Below are positions 18,302 to 27,889 of a stretch of DNA of 64,000 nt, piece after piece. A program made the position numbers and the translations under genes. The stretch lies in contig NZ_CP110341.1 of the NCBI RefSeq assembly GCF_026013965.1, positions 124,001-188,000 of the forward strand. Reading direction: 5' to 3'. The notes under the pieces are model-generated. The model was not told where the DNA came from, searched no databases, and saw only the letters and a list, made by a program, of their open reading frames with translations. The number at the start of each line of letters is the position of its first letter. Positions within the stretch are counted from its first letter, which is position 1. Source of the stretch: Brevibacterium sp. JSBI002. Lineage in GTDB: Bacteria > Actinomycetota > Actinomycetes > Actinomycetales > Brevibacteriaceae.

Positions 18302-18421
18302 GGTCGGCTCCTCCTCGAGTCGCGGGTTCGGGCGCCGGGGCGCGGGGAGTGCCTGCGCCGCTGCGTGTGGACGACGGTGAGAGTTCCCCGTGATCCCGGA
18401 CGGTCAGCCCGTCGGAGAATT

Positions 18422-18439
18422 AACGACCATCTGGTCAAT
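18422..18439 (-). promoter_or_regulatory. Candidate TetR operator for paaI-paaK
   Basis: AACGACCATCTGGTCAAT is an imperfect inverted repeat with core GACCA-TC-TGGTC, the same spacing and core as the paaZ site. AT-rich flanks suit a promoter. It lies 121 bases ahead of paaI. Confidence 0.65.
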
Positions 18440-18625
18440 AAATATCGTTCCGATCGTCGCCGGTGTCAAGTCACGGGGTGTGGTTGGGGCGTGTTCGTCT
18501 GCGAATTGCGCACGCATCGTCAAGCGCGGCGAATCGTGTGCTTCCTGCGTCTAATCCCGCACGCATCGTCAAGTGTCAGCGGGAAAGTCAGCGGGAAATA
18601 GGTCGCTATCGGATAGTTCCCGAGA

Positions 18626-18684
18626 AATATAGGTCAGCATCGGACATTCTTCGGCGCTGAAAGCACCCGATGCTGACCTATATT
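18626..18684. repeat. Perfect 18-bp hairpin in paaI-paaA gap
   Basis: AATATAGGTCAGCATCGG at 18626-18643 is the exact reverse complement of 18667-18684; the loop is 23 bases. It is AT-richer than its surroundings. It lies in a divergent promoter region rather than at a gene end, so a simple terminator reading does not fit well. Confidence 0.75.
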
Positions 18685-18793
18685 CGGCGGGTGACGCGCC
18701 GGGGAGACGAGTTTCGGTTGATCGGAGTGGGGCGGCGGGCGACGTTTGGGCCGGGGGTGTTTGGCCGATTCGGCCGGCGCCGCGGTGGCAGTT

Positions 18794-18857
18794 CGATTGT
18801 TGGGTCGATCCGCGGTGGTCTGGGCGACGAAACCACCGTGGATCGACCCAACAATCG
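18794..18857. repeat. 26-bp hairpin with TCGATC core (family 1, copy C)
   Basis: 18794-18819 pairs with 18832-18857 over 26 bp with one G/T-type mismatch and a 12-nt loop. The right arm is identical over 21 bases to the hairpin at 10573-10593. Like the 18626 hairpin it sits between divergent genes. Confidence 0.8.
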
Positions 18858-19009
18858 CACTGATCGCACGGCGACGCGGCACGGCGGCGGGGCTCAGCGG
18901 CAAAAGAGTGTTGCGAACGGGGATGCTGAGGCGTTGTGTGAGCGGTCGGGCGGCCAGTGGGGTCGGCATTGCACCCGGGCCGGGGGTGTGCGACACTGGT
19001 GGCAACAAT

Positions 19010-19027
19010 ACAGAACAAATGGTCAGT
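19010..19027 (+). promoter_or_regulatory. Candidate TetR operator for paaABCDE
   Basis: ACAGAACAAATGGTCAGT: right half-site TGGTCAGT is a full match to the shared motif, left half matches at six of eight positions. It is 111 bases ahead of the paaA start. Confidence 0.55.
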
Positions 19028-19137
19028 AAATGGATGCCCCCGGGCCAGAGGTCTTACGATGGTCGGACCGATGAGGAGGTCGGCAGCCGCTGACCGAGGC
19101 AGGTCCTGACAAGGGCACATCCAAGGGTGGAGTGGTC

Positions 19138-20193
19138 ATGACAACTCAAGTGAACGACAACCGCTTCGACGAGGCGGCGCTGCAGGAGCAGTTCGACGCC
19201 ACGATCGAGGCCAAGGATCGGATCGAACCCCGGGACTGGATGCCCGAGGCCTACCGCAAGACGCTCATCCGCCAGGTCGCGCAGCACGCGCACTCGGAGA
19301 TCATCGGCATGCAGCCCGAAGGCAACTGGATCTCCCGCGCACCTTCCCTGCGCCGCAAGGCGATCCTGCTGGCGAAGGTTCAGGACGAAGCCGGACACGG
19401 CCTCTACCTCTACTCTGCCGCCGAGACCCTGGGCGCCACGCGCAACGAACTCACCGAGAAGCTCGTCGCCGGCAAGCAGAAGTACTCCTCGATCTTCAAC
19501 TACCCGACCCTGTCCTACACCGATGTCGGCACGATCGGCTGGCTCGTCGACGGGGCGGCCATCTGCAACCAGGTGCCGCTGTGCCGGACTTCCTTCGGCC
19601 CCTACGGCCGTGCGATGATCCGCATCTGCAAGGAAGAGTCCTTCCACCAGCGCCAGGGCTACGAGCTGCTGATGACGATGATGCGCGGCACCGAGGCTCA
19701 GCGCGAGATGGTCCAGGAATCGGTCAACCGCTTCTGGTGGCCGGCGCTGATGATGTTCGGTCCTCCCGACGACAACTCGCCGAACACCGAGCAGTCGATG
19801 GCCTGGGGCATCAAGACCCACACCAACGATGAGCTGCGCCAGAAGTTCGTCGACATGTCCGTCCCGCAGGCCGAGGCCCTCGGCGTGACGTTCCCCGATG
19901 AGAACCTCGAGTGGAACGAAGAGCGCGGACACTACGACTTCTCCACCCCGAACTGGGACGAGTTCTGGGCCGTCGTCAAGGGCGACGGACCCTGCAACGC
20001 ACAGCGACTCAACCACCGCAAGCGCGCCTGGGACGAAGGAGCGTGGGTGCGCGAAGCCGCGCTCGCCTTCGCAGAGAACCAGACCGCCGAGGCGGCCGCC
20101 ACCCCGGCGGCGGACGAAGCCACCCCGACCGCGGCCGATGCGACCCCCGCCGCCGGAGTCGACACCACCACCCCCGAGGAGACAGCGAAATGA
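19138..20193 (+). CDS. paaA: Phenylacetyl-CoA epoxidase subunit A (catalytic di-iron oxygenase)
   Basis: 351 residues. Catalytic alpha subunit that makes ring-1,2-epoxyphenylacetyl-CoA with PaaC, PaaB and the PaaE reductase. The ferritin-like di-iron ligands fall in [14 protein letters not shown] and [17 protein letters not shown]. The ATG at 19138 sits behind GGTGGAG; a GTG six bases earlier is possible. The last 38 residues form an Ala/Thr/Asp-rich tail ([14 protein letters not shown]) beyond the usual end near residue 313. The stop overlaps the paaB start (ATGA), so expression is coupled. Confidence 0.97.
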   Translation: MTTQVNDNRFDEAALQEQFDATIEAKDRIEPRDWMPEAYRKTLIRQVAQHAHSEIIGMQPEGNWISRAPSLRRKAILLAKVQDEAGHGLYLYSAAETLGATRNELTEKLVAGKQKYSSIFNYPTLSYTDVGTIGWLVDGAAICNQVPLCRTSFGPYGRAMIRICKEESFHQRQGYELLMTMMRGTEAQREMVQESVNRFWWPALMMFGPPDDNSPNTEQSMAWGIKTHTNDELRQKFVDMSVPQAEALGVTFPDENLEWNEERGHYDFSTPNWDEFWAVVKGDGPCNAQRLNHRKRAWDEGAWVREAALAFAENQTAEAAATPAADEATPTAADATPAAGVDTTTPEETAK

Positions 20194-20531
20194 CCGAGAC
20201 CAACCCCGGCTCCACCTCGGCGAAGGACGGATCCGCTGTGGGCTCGACCCGCGGCGAATGGCCGCTGTACGAGGTCTTCGTGCGCGGCAAGCGCGGACTC
20301 AACCACGTCCACGTCGGTTCCCTGCACGCCGCCGACGACCAGATGGCCGTCCATCACGCCCGCGACGTCTACACCCGACGCAACGAAGGCGTGAGCATCT
20401 GGGTCGTCCGCGCCTCCGACATCACGGCCTCGAGCCCGGACGAGAAAGACCCGATGTTCGCCCCCAGCGGCGACAAGGTCTACCGCCACCCCACCTTCTA
20501 CGACATCCCCGCCGATGTCCCCCACATGTGA
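20190..20531 (+). CDS. paaB: Phenylacetyl-CoA epoxidase subunit B
   Basis: 113 residues. Small subunit needed for assembly and reductase docking of the PaaABCE epoxidase. After about 20 disordered residues, the conserved core reads [20 protein letters not shown] with the later [14 protein letters not shown]. Start overlaps the paaA stop; paaC follows after 13 bases. Confidence 0.95.
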   Translation: MTETNPGSTSAKDGSAVGSTRGEWPLYEVFVRGKRGLNHVHVGSLHAADDQMAVHHARDVYTRRNEGVSIWVVRASDITASSPDEKDPMFAPSGDKVYRHPTFYDIPADVPHM

Positions 20532-20544
20532 GAAGGGGCGAAAG

Positions 20545-21521
<977 letters not shown>

Positions 21522-21525
<4 letters not shown>

Positions 21526-22076
21526 CCGCCATGCTCGAGACCCACCCGACCGACATCCGCGCAGCAGACATCACCGACGCCGAGGCGATCGACCGTGCCT
21601 GGGCCGCCGCCGAACGCGTGACCGACCCCGAGATGCCGATGCTCACCCTCCTCGACCTCGGCGTTCTGCGCGACGTCACGATTGAGAACGGCCACGTCGT
21701 CACCACCATCACCCCCACCTATTCGGGCTGCCCGGCGATGGCGACGATGCGCGATGACCTGCAGCGCGAACTCCTCGAGGCCGGCTTCCCCGACGCCGAG
21801 GTGCGCGTGTCCCTGACACCCGCCTGGACGAGCGACTGGATCACCGAACGCGGCAGACAAGCACTCAAGGACGCCGGGATCTCCCCACCCGGGTCCGCCC
21901 CAGTCCGCACCGGCCCGGTGGCGCTGACCCTCATGCCCACTCGCCGCGCCGTGACCTGCGTGCTGTGCGGATCCGACAACGTCCGCCTGTCCTCCGAGTT
22001 CGGCGCGACCGCGTGCAAGGCGATGTACCAGTGCAACGACTGCCTCGAACCGTTCGACCATGTGAAGGAGATCTGA
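21522..22076 (+). CDS. paaD: Phenylacetate degradation Fe-S assembly factor
   Basis: 184 residues. A MIP18/SufT-like domain (DPEMPMLTLLDLGVLRDV, YSGCPAMATMRDDL) helps mature iron cofactors of the epoxidase or its reductase. A C-terminal zinc-ribbon-like end has four cysteines: CVLCGSDN and CKAMYQCNDC. I place the start at GTG 21522, overlapping the paaC stop; the ATG at 21531 is the alternative. The stop shares one base with the paaE start. Confidence 0.94.
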
Positions 22077-23194
22077 TGACACAGACGATCGATCAGACCG
22101 CCGAGGCGGCTCCCGCCACCGAGCCCGCCGACGGACGCTCCCGGTCGGCTTTCTACCCACTCACCGTGAAGTCCGTCGACCACCTCACCGAGGATTCGGC
22201 CGCCGTGACCTTCGACGTGCCGGCCGAATACAGCGAACTCTTCGACTTCGCCGCCGGACAGTCCCTGACCCTGCGACGCATCATCGACGGCCAGGAGCAC
22301 CGCCGCACCTATTCGATCTGCGCCCCGGCGGGAACCGCCCCGCGCATCGGTGTCCGCGAAGTCCCCGAGGGGCTCTTCTCCCTGTGGCTGGTGGGCGAGG
22401 TCCGTCCCGGCGACACCATCGAGGTGCAGCCGCCCTCGGGCAGCTTCCGCGCCGACGCCTCCGCCGGCGGCCGGCACCTGTGCATCGCGGCGGGTTCGGG
22501 AATCACCCCGATGCTCTCCATCGCCTCGACCGTGCTGTCCAACCCCGACGCCTCGGTGACCCTGCTCTACGGCAACCGGCACACGAACACCGTGATGTTC
22601 GCCGAGGAGCTCGCCGATCTCAAGGACGCCCGCAACCAACAGCTCGACCTCGTCCACGTCCTCTCCCGCGAACCCCGCGATGTCGAGCTCTTTTCCGGCC
22701 GCCTCGACGCGGAGAAGCTGCGAGATCTGCTCACCGCCATCGTCCCGATCGGCAGCATGGACCATGTGTGGCTGTGCGGCCCCTTCGGCATGCTCGAAGA
22801 CGCCCGCAAGGTCCTCGCCGAATTCGACGTGCCGAAGGAGAAGATCCACTTCGAGCTCTTCTACGTCGACGAACCCCCACCGGAGGTCGTCCACGCGGAC
22901 AAGGTCGTCGAAGGTGCGACGAGCGACGTTACGGTCATCCTCGACGGGAAGCGCTCCACCTCGGCGATGTCGCAGGGCAAGACCATCCTCGATTCCGCAC
23001 AGGAATCCCGGTCCGATCTGCCTTTCGCCTGCAAGGGCGGCGTCTGCGGAACCTGCCGCGCGAAGATCTGCGGCGGCGAAGTCAACATGGTCCGCAACTA
23101 CGCCCTCGAGGACGCCGAGGTCGAAGCGAACTTCGTCCTCACCTGCCAGACGTTCCCCGTCAGCGACGAGGTCACGGTCGACTTCGACTCCTGA
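22076..23194 (+). CDS. paaE: Phenylacetyl-CoA epoxidase reductase subunit
   Basis: 372 residues. Passes electrons from NADPH through FAD and a plant-type [2Fe-2S] cluster to PaaA. Domain order: FAD-binding beta-barrel (RRTYSICAPAG), NAD(P) domain (AAGSGITPML; WLCGPFGML), ferredoxin domain from about residue 285 with CKGGVCGTCRAK and a fourth cysteine in LTCQ. A disordered Ala/Glu-rich start of about 25 residues carries one GCCGAGGCGG motif. Last gene of the tight paaABCDE operon; a 91-base gap precedes the thiolase. Confidence 0.96.
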   Translation: MTQTIDQTAEAAPATEPADGRSRSAFYPLTVKSVDHLTEDSAAVTFDVPAEYSELFDFAAGQSLTLRRIIDGQEHRRTYSICAPAGTAPRIGVREVPEGLFSLWLVGEVRPGDTIEVQPPSGSFRADASAGGRHLCIAAGSGITPMLSIASTVLSNPDASVTLLYGNRHTNTVMFAEELADLKDARNQQLDLVHVLSREPRDVELFSGRLDAEKLRDLLTAIVPIGSMDHVWLCGPFGMLEDARKVLAEFDVPKEKIHFELFYVDEPPPEVVHADKVVEGATSDVTVILDGKRSTSAMSQGKTILDSAQESRSDLPFACKGGVCGTCRAKICGGEVNMVRNYALEDAEVEANFVLTCQTFPVSDEVTVDFDS

Positions 23195-23285
23195 GCGTCC
23201 CGAACCCCAGTGGGCGCGGGCCCGCACACCAACGGGTGCAAGCCCGTACCATGTCACCTACCCGAACTCTTCAGCGAGGAGACCC

Positions 23286-24449
23286 ATGCCCGAGGCATTC
23301 ATTCTGGACGGACTGCGCACCCCCATCGGACGCTACGGGGGTGCACTGGCCGACCAGCGGCCCGACGACCTCGTGGCGACCTCGATGAAGACCGTCGTCG
23401 AACGGGCGGGCATCGACCCGACCGATATCGACGAGGTCATCCTCGGCTCGGCGAACCAGGCCGGCGAGGACAACCGGAACATCGCGCGCATGGCCGTGCT
23501 CCTGGCCGGACTGCCCGAATCCGTGCCCGGGTTCACCGTCAACCGTCTGTGCGCCTCGGGGATGACCGCGATCACGATGGCACGGGCGATGATCGCCGCG
23601 GGAGATGCCGATGTGGTCGTGGCCGGCGGAGTCGAATCGATGACTCGAGCCCCGTGGGTGAGCGAGAAGCCCTCGCGTGCGTGGTCGAAGCCGGGACGGA
23701 CCTGGGACACCTCCATCGGCTGGCGGTTCACGAACCCCGCCTTCGGTGAAGACACGACTCTGTCGATGCCGCAGACGGCCGAACGCGTCGCCGAGAAGTG
23801 GCAGCTGAGCCGTGAGGCCCTCGACGAATTCTCCTATCAGTCCCATCAGAAGGCGCTCGCCGCGCAGAACGCCGGCAGCTTCGGCCCGGAGATCCTGCCC
23901 ATCGGAGAAGTCACCGCCGATGAGGGCCCGCGCGATTCGACGCTGGAGAAGCTCGGCAAGCTGCGCCCCATCCACGGACCCGGGGGCGTCATCACCGCCG
24001 GAAACTCCTCCTCGCTCAATGACGGCGCCGCCGTCGTCGTGCTCGTGTCCGAGGACTATGCGAACAAGCACGGGCTCAGCCCGCGCGCCCGCGTCGTCGC
24101 CGGTGCCAATGCCGGTGTGTCCCCGGAGATCATGGGCATCGGACCCGTCCCCGCGACCCGGAAAGTGCTCGAGCGCACCGGGTGGAAGGTCGGCGAACTC
24201 GAGGCTGTCGAACTCAATGAGGCCTTCGCCTCCCAGTCGCTGGCGTGCATGGGCGACCTCGGTCTCGACCCGGAGACCGTCAACGGCTTCGGCGGAGCGA
24301 TCGCGCTCGGCCACCCGCTGGGCTGCTCGGGCACCCGCATCACTCTGACCCTGCTCAACCGCCTGGAGCAGGCCGGGGCGAAGAAGGGACTGGCGACCAT
24401 GTGCGTGGGCGTCGGCCAGGGTTCGGCGCTGCTGCTGGAGCGCGTGTGA
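23286..24449 (+). CDS. paaJ: Thiolase (3-oxoadipyl-CoA / 3-oxoacyl-CoA type)
   Basis: 387 residues. Cleaves the beta-ketoacyl-CoA ends of the phenylacetate route (3-oxo-5,6-dehydrosuberyl-CoA and 3-oxoadipyl-CoA) to acetyl-CoA plus succinyl-CoA or analogue. Nucleophile Cys89 is in NRLCASGM; the histidine is in ALGHPLGCSGTR and the second cysteine in TMCVGVGQG. ATG at 23286 follows GCGAGGAGA. Acetyl-CoA acetyltransferase (phaA/atoB) is the alternative by sequence; operon context favours PaaJ. Confidence 0.85.
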   Translation: MPEAFILDGLRTPIGRYGGALADQRPDDLVATSMKTVVERAGIDPTDIDEVILGSANQAGEDNRNIARMAVLLAGLPESVPGFTVNRLCASGMTAITMARAMIAAGDADVVVAGGVESMTRAPWVSEKPSRAWSKPGRTWDTSIGWRFTNPAFGEDTTLSMPQTAERVAEKWQLSREALDEFSYQSHQKALAAQNAGSFGPEILPIGEVTADEGPRDSTLEKLGKLRPIHGPGGVITAGNSSSLNDGAAVVVLVSEDYANKHGLSPRARVVAGANAGVSPEIMGIGPVPATRKVLERTGWKVGELEAVELNEAFASQSLACMGDLGLDPETVNGFGGAIALGHPLGCSGTRITLTLLNRLEQAGAKKGLATMCVGVGQGSALLLERV

Positions 24450-25357
24450 GCGCCGGCGGCACCGGCGGGGACACGAACGGCGCACCCGGCGTGAACGATT
24501 CCGCCTCCCCGCTGCTCATCGAACGCCATTCCGACCGCACGATCATCCGCCTCAACCGGCCGGAGGTCCGCAACGCCATCGACCAGTCGATGGTCGATGC
24601 CCTCCACGCGGTGTGTGCCGAACTCGAGGCCGAACCGAAGGTCGCGATCCTCACTGGCACCTCCGGCATCTTCGCCGCAGGTGCCGATATCTCGCAGTTG
24701 CGCAATCGTCGCCGCGATGATGCCCTGGCCGGGATCAACTCGAAGATCTTCTCCCGCATCCAGGAGCTGCCGATGCCGGTCATCGCGCTCGTTGAGGGAT
24801 TCGCCCTCGGCGGCGGAGCCGAGCTCGCCTTCGCCGCGGACTTCCGCATCGGGACCCCGTCGACGAAGATCGGCAACCCGGAGACCGGTCTGGGCATCCT
24901 CGCCGCCGCCGGAGCCGCCTGGCGTCTGCGCGAACTCGTCGGCGAGCCCCGTGCCAAGGAGATCCTCCTGGCCGGACGGACCCTGCAGGCCGACGAAGCC
25001 AAGGCCATCGGTCTGCTCAACGACGTCGTCGATCCCGAGGACCTCGAACTCGCCGGTCAGACGTTGGCGGATCGGATTGCGAGCTTCGCACCGTTGGCCG
25101 TGCGGCTGAGCAAGTCGGCGTTCCATGCCCCGCGTGAGGCACATCCGCTCATCGACAATGTGGCCCAGGCCGTGCTGTTCGAAACCGAGGAGAAGTTCGC
25201 CCGCATGGATGCGTTCCTGTCCAAGCGCGAGGCCAAGAAGGCGAAGAAGGCAGCCGAGCATGAAGCGGCCGAGCGTGCCCGCGCCGAGGCCGTGACCACC
25301 GAAGCGATCGACCAGCAGCGCGATTCGCGCACCCGAGAAGAAGGCGACAACGCATGA
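24446..25357 (+). CDS. paaF: Enoyl-CoA hydratase/isomerase with charged C-terminal tail
   Basis: 303 residues. The crotonase core runs from about residue 24: LNRPEVRNAIDQ, oxyanion hole FAAGADISQL and the GFALGGGAELAFAADFRIG stretch, with glutamate in GNPETGLGI. Probable 2,3-dehydroadipyl-CoA hydratase. GTG at 24446 overlaps the thiolase stop. After residue 262 comes an unusual Lys/Ala/Glu-rich tail (KREAKKAKKAAEHEAAERAR) not part of the fold. Overlaps the next gene by ATGA. PaaF versus PaaG cannot be separated by sequence alone. Confidence 0.82.
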   Translation: MSAGGTGGDTNGAPGVNDSASPLLIERHSDRTIIRLNRPEVRNAIDQSMVDALHAVCAELEAEPKVAILTGTSGIFAAGADISQLRNRRRDDALAGINSKIFSRIQELPMPVIALVEGFALGGGAELAFAADFRIGTPSTKIGNPETGLGILAAAGAAWRLRELVGEPRAKEILLAGRTLQADEAKAIGLLNDVVDPEDLELAGQTLADRIASFAPLAVRLSKSAFHAPREAHPLIDNVAQAVLFETEEKFARMDAFLSKREAKKAKKAAEHEAAERARAEAVTTEAIDQQRDSRTREEGDNA

Positions 25358-26223
25358 GCGACACCACTGACACCCCCACCGAGGCGGCCCCTACCACCGC
25401 CCGCGTCCCCGATGTCGTCGGCGTCTTCGGAGGCGGCCGGATGGGTGCCGGAATCGCGCATGCCTTCGCCACCGCCGGTGCCCGAGTCATCGTCATCGAG
25501 AACACCGACGACACCGTGGCCGCCGCCCGGGAACGCATCGACGCGTCTACGAGTAAGTCACGGTCCAAGGGCATCGAAGTGCCCGGAACCGTCGTCGTCG
25601 ACCGTGATCCCACTCTGCTCGACGAGGCTCTCCTCGTCGTCGAAGCCGTGCCCGAGATCGTCGAACTCAAGCAGGAGGTGCTTGCGACCATCGCGAAGCA
25701 CGCTCCTGCTGCGAGCATCGGCACGAACACCTCGGCGCTGTCGATCGACCAGCTCGCCGCAGCCCTGCCGCGGCCGCAGGCGCTCATCGGCCTGCACTTC
25801 TTCAACCCGGTGCCCGTGTCCGAACTCGTCGAGGTCGTCGTCGGCACCCACACCGATCCCAAGCTCGTCGACGTCGCCAAGGAATGGGTGACGGGGCTGG
25901 GGAAGACGGCGATCACGGTGAAGGACTCGCCCGGATTCGCCTCCTCCCGCCTCGGCGTGGCTCTCGCTTTGGAAGCGATGCGGATGGTCGAAGACGGCGT
26001 CGCCAGTGCCGAGGACATCGACCGGGCCATGACACTGGGCTACCGGCATCCGGCCGGGCCGCTGAAGACGACGGACATCGTCGGCCTCGATGTGCGCCTC
26101 GGCATCGCCGAGCACCTCGCAGCGGAGATCGGTGAGCGCTTCACACCCCCGCAGATACTGAAGGACAAGGTCGCCGCCGGTGAACTCGGTCGGAAGACCG
26201 GGCAGGGTTTCTACACCTGGTGA
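25354..26223 (+). CDS. paaH: 3-hydroxyacyl-CoA dehydrogenase
   Basis: 289 residues. Oxidises 3-hydroxyadipyl-CoA with NAD+. Rossmann motif GVFGGGRMGAGIAHAFA near residue 20, catalytic region IGLHFFNPVPVSELVEVV, then the C-terminal dimerisation domain (DSPGFASSRLG; MTLGYRHPAGPLKTTDIVGLD). The start overlaps the hydratase stop. An acidic, Thr-rich start of about 18 residues precedes the fold. 3-hydroxybutyryl-CoA dehydrogenase is the close alternative. Confidence 0.88.
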   Translation: MSDTTDTPTEAAPTTARVPDVVGVFGGGRMGAGIAHAFATAGARVIVIENTDDTVAAARERIDASTSKSRSKGIEVPGTVVVDRDPTLLDEALLVVEAVPEIVELKQEVLATIAKHAPAASIGTNTSALSIDQLAAALPRPQALIGLHFFNPVPVSELVEVVVGTHTDPKLVDVAKEWVTGLGKTAITVKDSPGFASSRLGVALALEAMRMVEDGVASAEDIDRAMTLGYRHPAGPLKTTDIVGLDVRLGIAEHLAAEIGERFTPPQILKDKVAAGELGRKTGQGFYTW

Positions 26224-26287
26224 CCAAGGACGCCCGCCCGGCGGGCACCGGCCGCACCACACTGGCAGGACACGCAAAGGAGCATCC

Positions 26288-27064
26288 ATGACCGAGATCC
26301 AACTGAAGAACCGCGGCCCGATAGCCGAGCTCGTCCTCGACGGACCGGAGTCCCGCAACGCCCTCGACGCGGACAACCTCCGCGATATCGCGGCCGCCGT
26401 GGCCAAGGTCGCCGAGGCGGTCCCGAACGTCCGCGTGCTCCTCATCCGTGGGGAAGGCAAGGTCTTCTGCTCCGGTCGCGACATCGCGAATGTCGACGTC
26501 GAGACCGATGACGCCCACGCGTTCCTCGCCGACATCTTCGCCCCCGTCCTCCAAGCGATCCGGGCGCTGCCGATCCCCGTGATCGCGCAGGTCCAGGGGG
26601 CGGCGCTCGGGCTCGGGTACGGGGTCGCGGCGGCAGCCGACATCATCTTCGCCGCCGATGATGCGAAATTCGGGTCCCCGTTCGCCGCAATCGGTGCGAT
26701 GCTCGATTCCGGTGCCCACCACGTGTTCCTCGACCGGGTCGGCTATCACCGGACGATGGATCTCATCGTCACCGGTGATTTCATGACCGGCGCCGAGGCG
26801 GCCGCGACCGGGATCGTCTCCCGTGCGGTTCCCGCCGTGGAACTGACCGACTTCGTCGAATCGAAGCTGGAGAAGATCGTCACCGGACCGGCCGAGGCCT
26901 TCGCGATGGAGAAGGGCTTCGTGCAGAAACTCGCCGACGAACGCCCGAACCTCGCCGAGGTGCTCGCCCAAGAGGCGGCCCTGCAGGAATCAGCGCGGCA
27001 GACCCCGGACTACGCCGAAGGGTTCACGGCGTTCCAGGAGCGTCGAAAACCGAACTTCGACTGA
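26288..27064 (+). CDS. paaG: Enoyl-CoA hydratase/isomerase (candidate epoxide isomerase)
   Basis: 258 residues. A second crotonase: LDGPESRNALDADNL, oxyanion hole FCSGRDIANV, QGAALGLGYGVAAAADIIFA and the C-terminal helix EALAQE-like segment. In this operon it may be the 1,2-epoxyphenylacetyl-CoA to oxepin isomerase or the hydratase. ATG at 26288 follows AAAGGAG; 64 bases separate it from paaH. It ends the catabolic operon; a convergent membrane protein gene follows ten bases on. Confidence 0.8.
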   Translation: MTEIQLKNRGPIAELVLDGPESRNALDADNLRDIAAAVAKVAEAVPNVRVLLIRGEGKVFCSGRDIANVDVETDDAHAFLADIFAPVLQAIRALPIPVIAQVQGAALGLGYGVAAAADIIFAADDAKFGSPFAAIGAMLDSGAHHVFLDRVGYHRTMDLIVTGDFMTGAEAAATGIVSRAVPAVELTDFVESKLEKIVTGPAEAFAMEKGFVQKLADERPNLAEVLAQEAALQESARQTPDYAEGFTAFQERRKPNFD

Positions 27065-27073
27065 ACCGCTGGC

Positions 27074-27844
27074 TCACTGAGCCGGACGATCCCTTTCGGT
27101 CTCAGGAACTTCAGGCGTCTCTGCCTGTGCATGTTCGGCGTCTCGGGTGCGCTTCCAGCGGCGCATCGTGATGATCGTCAGCGTGATGACCAGTGCCCAG
27201 GAGATGCCCACGCCGATGCCGTTGAGGACATTCGGCTCCCCGATGAAGGCGCCGACGGCCACGAGGGAGAGCTGACCCGGCAGGGACGAGATGACGGTGG
27301 CGCTGAGGAATGTGCGGTTGTCGATGCCCAGTGCTCCGCTGCCGTAGTTGACCGGCCAATACGGGAACCCGGGCATGAGGCGCAGGGCGCACACTGCGTA
27401 GAAGCCGCCGCCGGTGAGCTTGGATTCGATCGTCTCGGCATGGGAGCCGAGCAGCCGCAGCACGGTGTCCCGGCCGAGCGCCCGAGCGATCCAGTAGCCG
27501 ATCCAGCAGCCCGCGACGACCCCGACCATCGACAGAATGGTGCCGAACGGCAGCCCGTAGATGAGTCCTCCGGCGGTGGCCATGATCGTCACGGGGATCG
27601 GGGTGGCGGCGACGGCCATGTAGATGAGGACGAAGACGGCGAAGCCCCAGAATCCGGCGGCCGCGATATCGGCCTGCAGCACGTCGACCGAGGGCAGCCG
27701 AACATTGAAGACCGCCCACACCCCGGCCAGCAGGGCGAGGGCGAGAGCGATATTGCGCAGGATCGTCGGCCAGTCGAGGCGTCCGTGATTCTGCTGGGTC
27801 TGGGCCGCCCCCTCCGCGGGCGAGGCGTCTTCGTGTCCGGGCAT
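27074..27844 (-). CDS. TVP38/TMEM64-like (VTT domain) membrane protein
   Basis: 256 residues with about six hydrophobic segments. The VTT/SNARE-associated domain is recognised from IPVTIMATAGGLIYGLPFGT, GCWIGYWIARALG and LRLMPGFPYWPVNYGSGALG. Such proteins act in the inner membrane as possible lipid scramblases or in metal handling. Both termini are hydrophilic; the C-terminus is Glu/Pro-rich. Start at 27844 is the natural Met. Role not assignable further. It lies downstream of the HtrA-like gene on the same strand, 45 bases away. Confidence 0.85.
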   Translation of the reverse strand: MPGHEDASPAEGAAQTQQNHGRLDWPTILRNIALALALLAGVWAVFNVRLPSVDVLQADIAAAGFWGFAVFVLIYMAVAATPIPVTIMATAGGLIYGLPFGTILSMVGVVAGCWIGYWIARALGRDTVLRLLGSHAETIESKLTGGGFYAVCALRLMPGFPYWPVNYGSGALGIDNRTFLSATVISSLPGQLSLVAVGAFIGEPNVLNGIGVGISWALVITLTIITMRRWKRTRDAEHAQAETPEVPETERDRPAQ

Positions 27845-27889
27845 GGCCCGATCTTACGTCTCGCCCGGGGTGGTTGGGCAATCTCCGGC

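Larger units (their letters stand above)
18302..19137. other. 836-base gene-free region between divergent paaI and paaA
   Basis: No frame here looks like a protein. It holds two TetR-type operators (18422-18439, 19010-19027), two long hairpins (18626-18684 and 18794-18857) and short direct repeats: CGCACGCATCGTCAAG at 18509-18524 and 18558-18573, and GTCAGCGGGAAA twice near 18575-18598. Confidence 0.7.

Noticed and set aside
18509..18857. Possible CRISPR-like repeats in the paaI-paaA gap
   Set aside because: Repeats are two-copy and inverted rather than regularly spaced direct repeats with unique spacers; no cas genes are near.
23195..23285. GGGCCCGCACACCAACGGGT region as a tRNA-like fold
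   Set aside because: No anticodon arm, T-loop or acceptor pairing could be made; it is GC-rich leader for the thiolase.
24455..25357. Coiled-coil KREAKKAKKAAEHEAAERAR tail as a separate gene
   Set aside because: It is in frame with the hydratase and has no start or ribosome site; a C-terminal extension.
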